A stretch of 64,000 nt of DNA from Morchella semilibera (taxonomy: Eukaryota > Ascomycota > Pezizomycetes > Pezizales > Morchellaceae), in the NCBI GenBank assembly GCA_009192285.1, contig WBVU01000003.1:1767973-1831972 (forward strand). The letters run 5' to 3'. The translations under genes were made by a program, and so were the position numbers. Position 1 is the stretch's first letter, and each line of letters starts with the position of its first letter. The notes beneath the pieces are model-generated. The model saw only the letters and a program-made list of their open reading frames with translations. It made no database searches and was not told the origin of the DNA. Below are positions 61,301 through 64,000 of the stretch, one piece after another.

Positions 61301-61687
61301 TCATGAAATTTTTTGATTCTTCTCCTCATAGCAGCAGCGGGGGGGGGGGGGGGTGCAAGGGGAGGGCAAAGTTCTAGGGAGGGGGTTGAGGCATACCTTC
61401 ATATAAGTCATAATTGTTCCAGTCCCGACACTGGTGGTATACCCCGCCATGACAGAGCCCGGCGGGGCCAGTGCGGTGCGGGTAAACATGCAGGCGTGTA
61501 GCCCTGGCGAGTAGCCGACACGAGACAGGATGCCAGGTGCCGCGTTGGGGTGGAGATAGATGGAGTTGATGGTGATGTGAGGGGGATTGGCGGTGGTGAT
61601 GATGATGAGGTGGTGGTTGGTGGGGTTGGTGGTTGGGGCGGGTTGTGTTGAAAAGAAACAGAACCTTGGCAAATACTTGGCATCCAT
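61301..61687 (-). CDS. Probable small two-exon gene (104 aa), function unknown
   Basis: The exon 61687-61397 has strong third-position C bias over about 80 codons and reads MDAKYLPRFCFFSTQPAPTT, then a Pro/Thr/Asn/His-rich part, then PGILSRVGYSPG and PPGSVMAGYTTSVGTGTIM. It ends at a consensus donor (AAG/GTATGC), and a second exon 61324-61301 (EKNQKIS) follows acceptor ATGAG. The 72-nt intron contains a G13 run (C13 on the coding strand), is a multiple of three and has no stop. The start could be upstream in another exon. No family recognised; codon bias and the splice donor are the only support. Confidence 0.4.
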   Translation of the reverse strand: MDAKYLPRFCFFSTQPAPTTNPTNHHLIIITTANPPHITINSIYLHPNAAPGILSRVGYSPGLHACMFTRTALAPPGSVMAGYTTSVGTGTIMTYMKVCLNPLPRTLPSPCTPPPPRCCYEEKNQKIS

Positions 61688-62070
61688 CGCCAAGACATGG
61701 CGACGACGCGCGAAATGCCAATGATCGCTGGAGCAACTCAACCCAAACACCTCAAATTGCCATGATAAATTATATAGAACTCCAAGTATATAAACAATTG
61801 ATTAACCCAAATAGCTGTTAGATTTATCACCCCCGGAATTAACCCTCTCCCTTTCACAGCAGGGATTTGTGCTCGTCGGCTCCAAGTAATGTCTAAGCAG
61901 CCATTAACCAACAACCCAACAACAACCCCAGCCCAACGGCACGAGCCGCTGTTGCCTCATACATGCGTTAGATATTGATACACACAGCTATCAAGCAACA
62001 GCTCAGGCATCCCATCCCACCTCCACAGAGCTCCCCCCCACACACACACGCACCCCGAAATCACCACACC

Positions 62071-63598
62071 ATGGAAGACACCGAAGAAGACGGTTACGGC
62101 AGCGAAGCCTGGGGCGAGATCGACTACCGCGATCTCATCGCTGCCGCAGACGAAGTTGAGAAAAAAGTAACACCCACAAAACCTCCCGCGCCACCACCAC
62201 CACAGCAGCAGCAGCAGCAGCAGCAACTATGGTTCACGGAGGAGGACTTTGACGACTTTGACGATGTTGACATGGCTGGTGCTGCGGTGCCGAGCCTGGC
62301 GTTAGAGGTGGTGGACTTGACGAGCTCGTCGGAGACGTTGAGGGGTGAGACGCCGCCGCTGCCGTCGTCGTCGCCGCTGCTGCCGCTGCCACCACAACCA
62401 CCACAACCACCAAAGCCACCACAACCGCCACAGGCACCACAGGCACCACAGGCACCACAGGCACCACAGGCACCACAGGCACCACCACAGGCACCACCAC
62501 AGGCACCACCACAGGCACCACAATCGGTGGCGGGGAGCTCGAGGACCGCGTATGTGTAGCTCTGGACCCTTATTGCTTTGAGCCGGGATTACATTGGCTG
62601 ACTTGACCCGACAGCCCACAGACACCCCAGAACCAGAACCAGAGCCCGGACCGGAGCCAAAACCAAGACCGGAACCAAAACCAGAGCCGAAACCAGACCC
62701 GAAACCAGAGCCGGAACCGGAACCGGAACCAGAACCACAGCCAGAACCACAACCAGAACTACAGCAAACGCAAGCCCTCCAACCCCCTCGAAAGGTATCC
62801 CCCCATTTCCCTTTCACGTACACACATTATACAAACTGACCTCGAAATAAAAACTAGCGAATCCCGCGCCCGCCCCAGGGTCGAATACTCGGGGACGATC
62901 TTCCCGCGCTTCACGCACGCGTATGAGGCGGACCTAGCGTCGGCCGTTGCCGTGGCCGAGTTCTCGCTGCGCCTCATGGAGGTGCTGACCAGCGTGCTGC
63001 GCGAGTTCCTGGCCGCCCACGGCGGCGGATATCCGCTGGGGTGGCGGCAGGCCAAGGCCGACGAGATCAATCGCATGGTGGGCCACCGGAAGGCCGACGC
63101 GGGGTTTCGGGGGTGGGACTTTTTGGCGCTGGCGAATTGTATCATCACGTTTAAGTGAGTTTTTTATTTCTCTTTCTTTTTCTTTTAAATTTATTTATTT
63201 CTTGGGGGACTGACGGACGGAGGCATAGGAGCTTCATGCCGGCATTCGTCAAGAACGGTGCGGGAGTGATTGAGAGACTACGGGTGCTGAAGACGACAAT
63301 GAGGTGGACGTTTGCGCATACGTCGCTGCAGGAGGAGGAGAGGAAGCATCCGATGGAGCTGAGCCTGTGGGCGATCAATACGCTGTTCCTGATTGAGAAC
63401 CTTGATGTGTCGATGGACTATGCGGGGAGGGTCATGGCGCTGCATCAGAGTCTTTGGGTATGTCTTGATCTTGCCGCGCGAGGGAGGGGAGTAAGGGGAT
63501 GAAGGGGGTTACTGATGTGTGTGTGCGTGTGGTGTGTGTGAGTGTAGGCAAGGGCCGCCCAGCCGTCGCCGCCGCCATATGTCTCACAGGAAACATAG
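62071..63598 (+). CDS. Orphan five-exon protein with acidic N-terminus, SIM-like motif and low-complexity linker
   Basis: Exons 62071-62555, 62615-62794, 62858-63154, 63229-63457, 63548-63598 keep phase and give 413 residues. Acidic start ([20 protein letters not shown]), CAG-encoded Gln run (residues about 47-54), [13 protein letters not shown], then [13 protein letters not shown], which fits a SUMO-interaction motif (hydrophobic core followed by Ser/Glu). A PQAP repeat from 9-bp units follows. Exon 2 is read in a Gln/Asn/Arg frame ([11 protein letters not shown]); its other frame encodes Pro-Glu repeats but does not join the next exon. The C-terminal about 190 residues ([20 protein letters not shown], then [20 protein letters not shown] and [16 protein letters not shown]) look like a folded helical domain that I cannot name. 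The exon 2 frame is the weakest part. Confidence 0.6.
62405..62520 (+). repeat. 9-bp tandem repeat (ACAGGCACC type) in coding sequence
   Basis: About eleven imperfect copies of CACAGGCAC-type units encoding Pro-Gln-Ala-Pro stretches; the last units are 12 bp (extra Pro codon). Replication slippage would stay in frame. Confidence 0.85.
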
Positions 63599-64000
63599 AA
63601 AGCTTTCTGGTATACTCTTCTTTCTCTAATCTAGGGTTCTGTGGCTAAGCTGGAGCACGTAGGTAGCTTGGCTTGCTTGGGCATTGATATTACATGTCTC
63701 CTCCTCCTCTACCAGTGCATCCATCCCTTTTTCCGTTTCCTGCCGGAAATATCATTGGCTGTCTTTTTTTCCTCCGCTTCGACCATGCCGGTACGGTGGT
63801 GCTGGAGAGAGGTATGTAGTACTACCAACGTACGTGGGTACGAGGCCCTAACGTTCGTTTTGGGGCATGATCGAGTATGTGGATTTTTTCATGGAGTCAT
63901 CTTTTTCTTTCATTTCATTTCTTTTGTTTTTCGGTTCTCGGTTTCTCGGTTCTCGGTTCTCGGTTTCGGTTTCGCTTCGTTTCGTCTGTATTACTATTAC
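63599..64000. other. Intergenic right edge
   Basis: 3' side of the orphan gene. Contains a TCGGTTC/TCGGTTT short tandem repeat at about 63932-63976. No gene seen. Confidence 0.5.

Noticed and set aside
62302-62823. 173-codon frame (-) rich in Trp/Cys/Leu and Gly/Ser
   Set aside because: Antisense reading of the low-complexity repeats of the orphan gene on the plus strand.

Overview
The window looks like nuclear DNA of a filamentous ascomycete. The genes are interrupted by short GT-AG introns (about 45-215 nt) with CTAAC/CTGAC-like branch sites, they keep clear fungal family signatures, and they are widely spaced (about a dozen genes in 64 kb, with gaps of up to 10 kb). Low gene density with long, microsatellite-rich intergenic DNA would fit a Pezizomycete (truffle/morel/cup-fungus group), but that placement is inference only.

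Layout: FAB1 lipid kinase, 5' truncated by the window edge (1-5285, +); a serine-rich orphan (7072-7557, +); a GPR1/FUN34/YaaH acetate transporter-type membrane protein (13273-14368, +); a 9.8 kb gap; a G1-type cyclin (24205-25429, +); a 6.2 kb gap with a stretch devoid of ORFs; the SRS2 DNA helicase (31670-35044, -) followed upstream on the same strand by a small Cys-rich protein (35392-36066, -); PNG1 peptide:N-glycanase (39448-41207, +); a 1.78 kb terminal-inverted-repeat DNA element whose only gene encodes a JmjN/JmjC protein (45289-47069); then a run of four genes for mitochondrial proteins: PPT2 (48654-49126, +), MEF1 (49822-52505, -), succinate-semialdehyde dehydrogenase (54316-56025, -) and mitochondrial Hsp70 SSC1 (57438-59715, +). 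The right end holds a probable small two-exon gene (61301-61687, -) and a five-exon orphan with low-complexity repeats and a SUMO-interaction-like motif (62071-63598, +).

Most interesting signals: (1) the TIR element with a perfect 40-bp inverted repeat and a 7-bp target-site duplication that carries an apparently intact 407-residue KDM4-like JmjN/JmjC reading frame and no recognisable transposase; (2) about 30 copies of the palindrome TACATGTA, all in non-coding DNA, where about one is expected by chance; (3) two single-base frame disruptions, both in T runs, in the FAB1 kinase region; (4) a 127-bp TA-flanked fold-back MITE next to a B-box/poly-T unit that looks Pol III-transcribed.

Functionally the genes are mostly housekeeping: vacuolar lipid signalling (FAB1), acetate transport, cell-cycle entry, recombination control (SRS2), glycoprotein turnover (PNG1) and mitochondrial lipoyl/ACP modification, translation, GABA catabolism and protein import. 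Nothing suggests a secondary-metabolite or defence cluster. Exon coordinates were derived by hand from splice motifs and reading-frame continuity.
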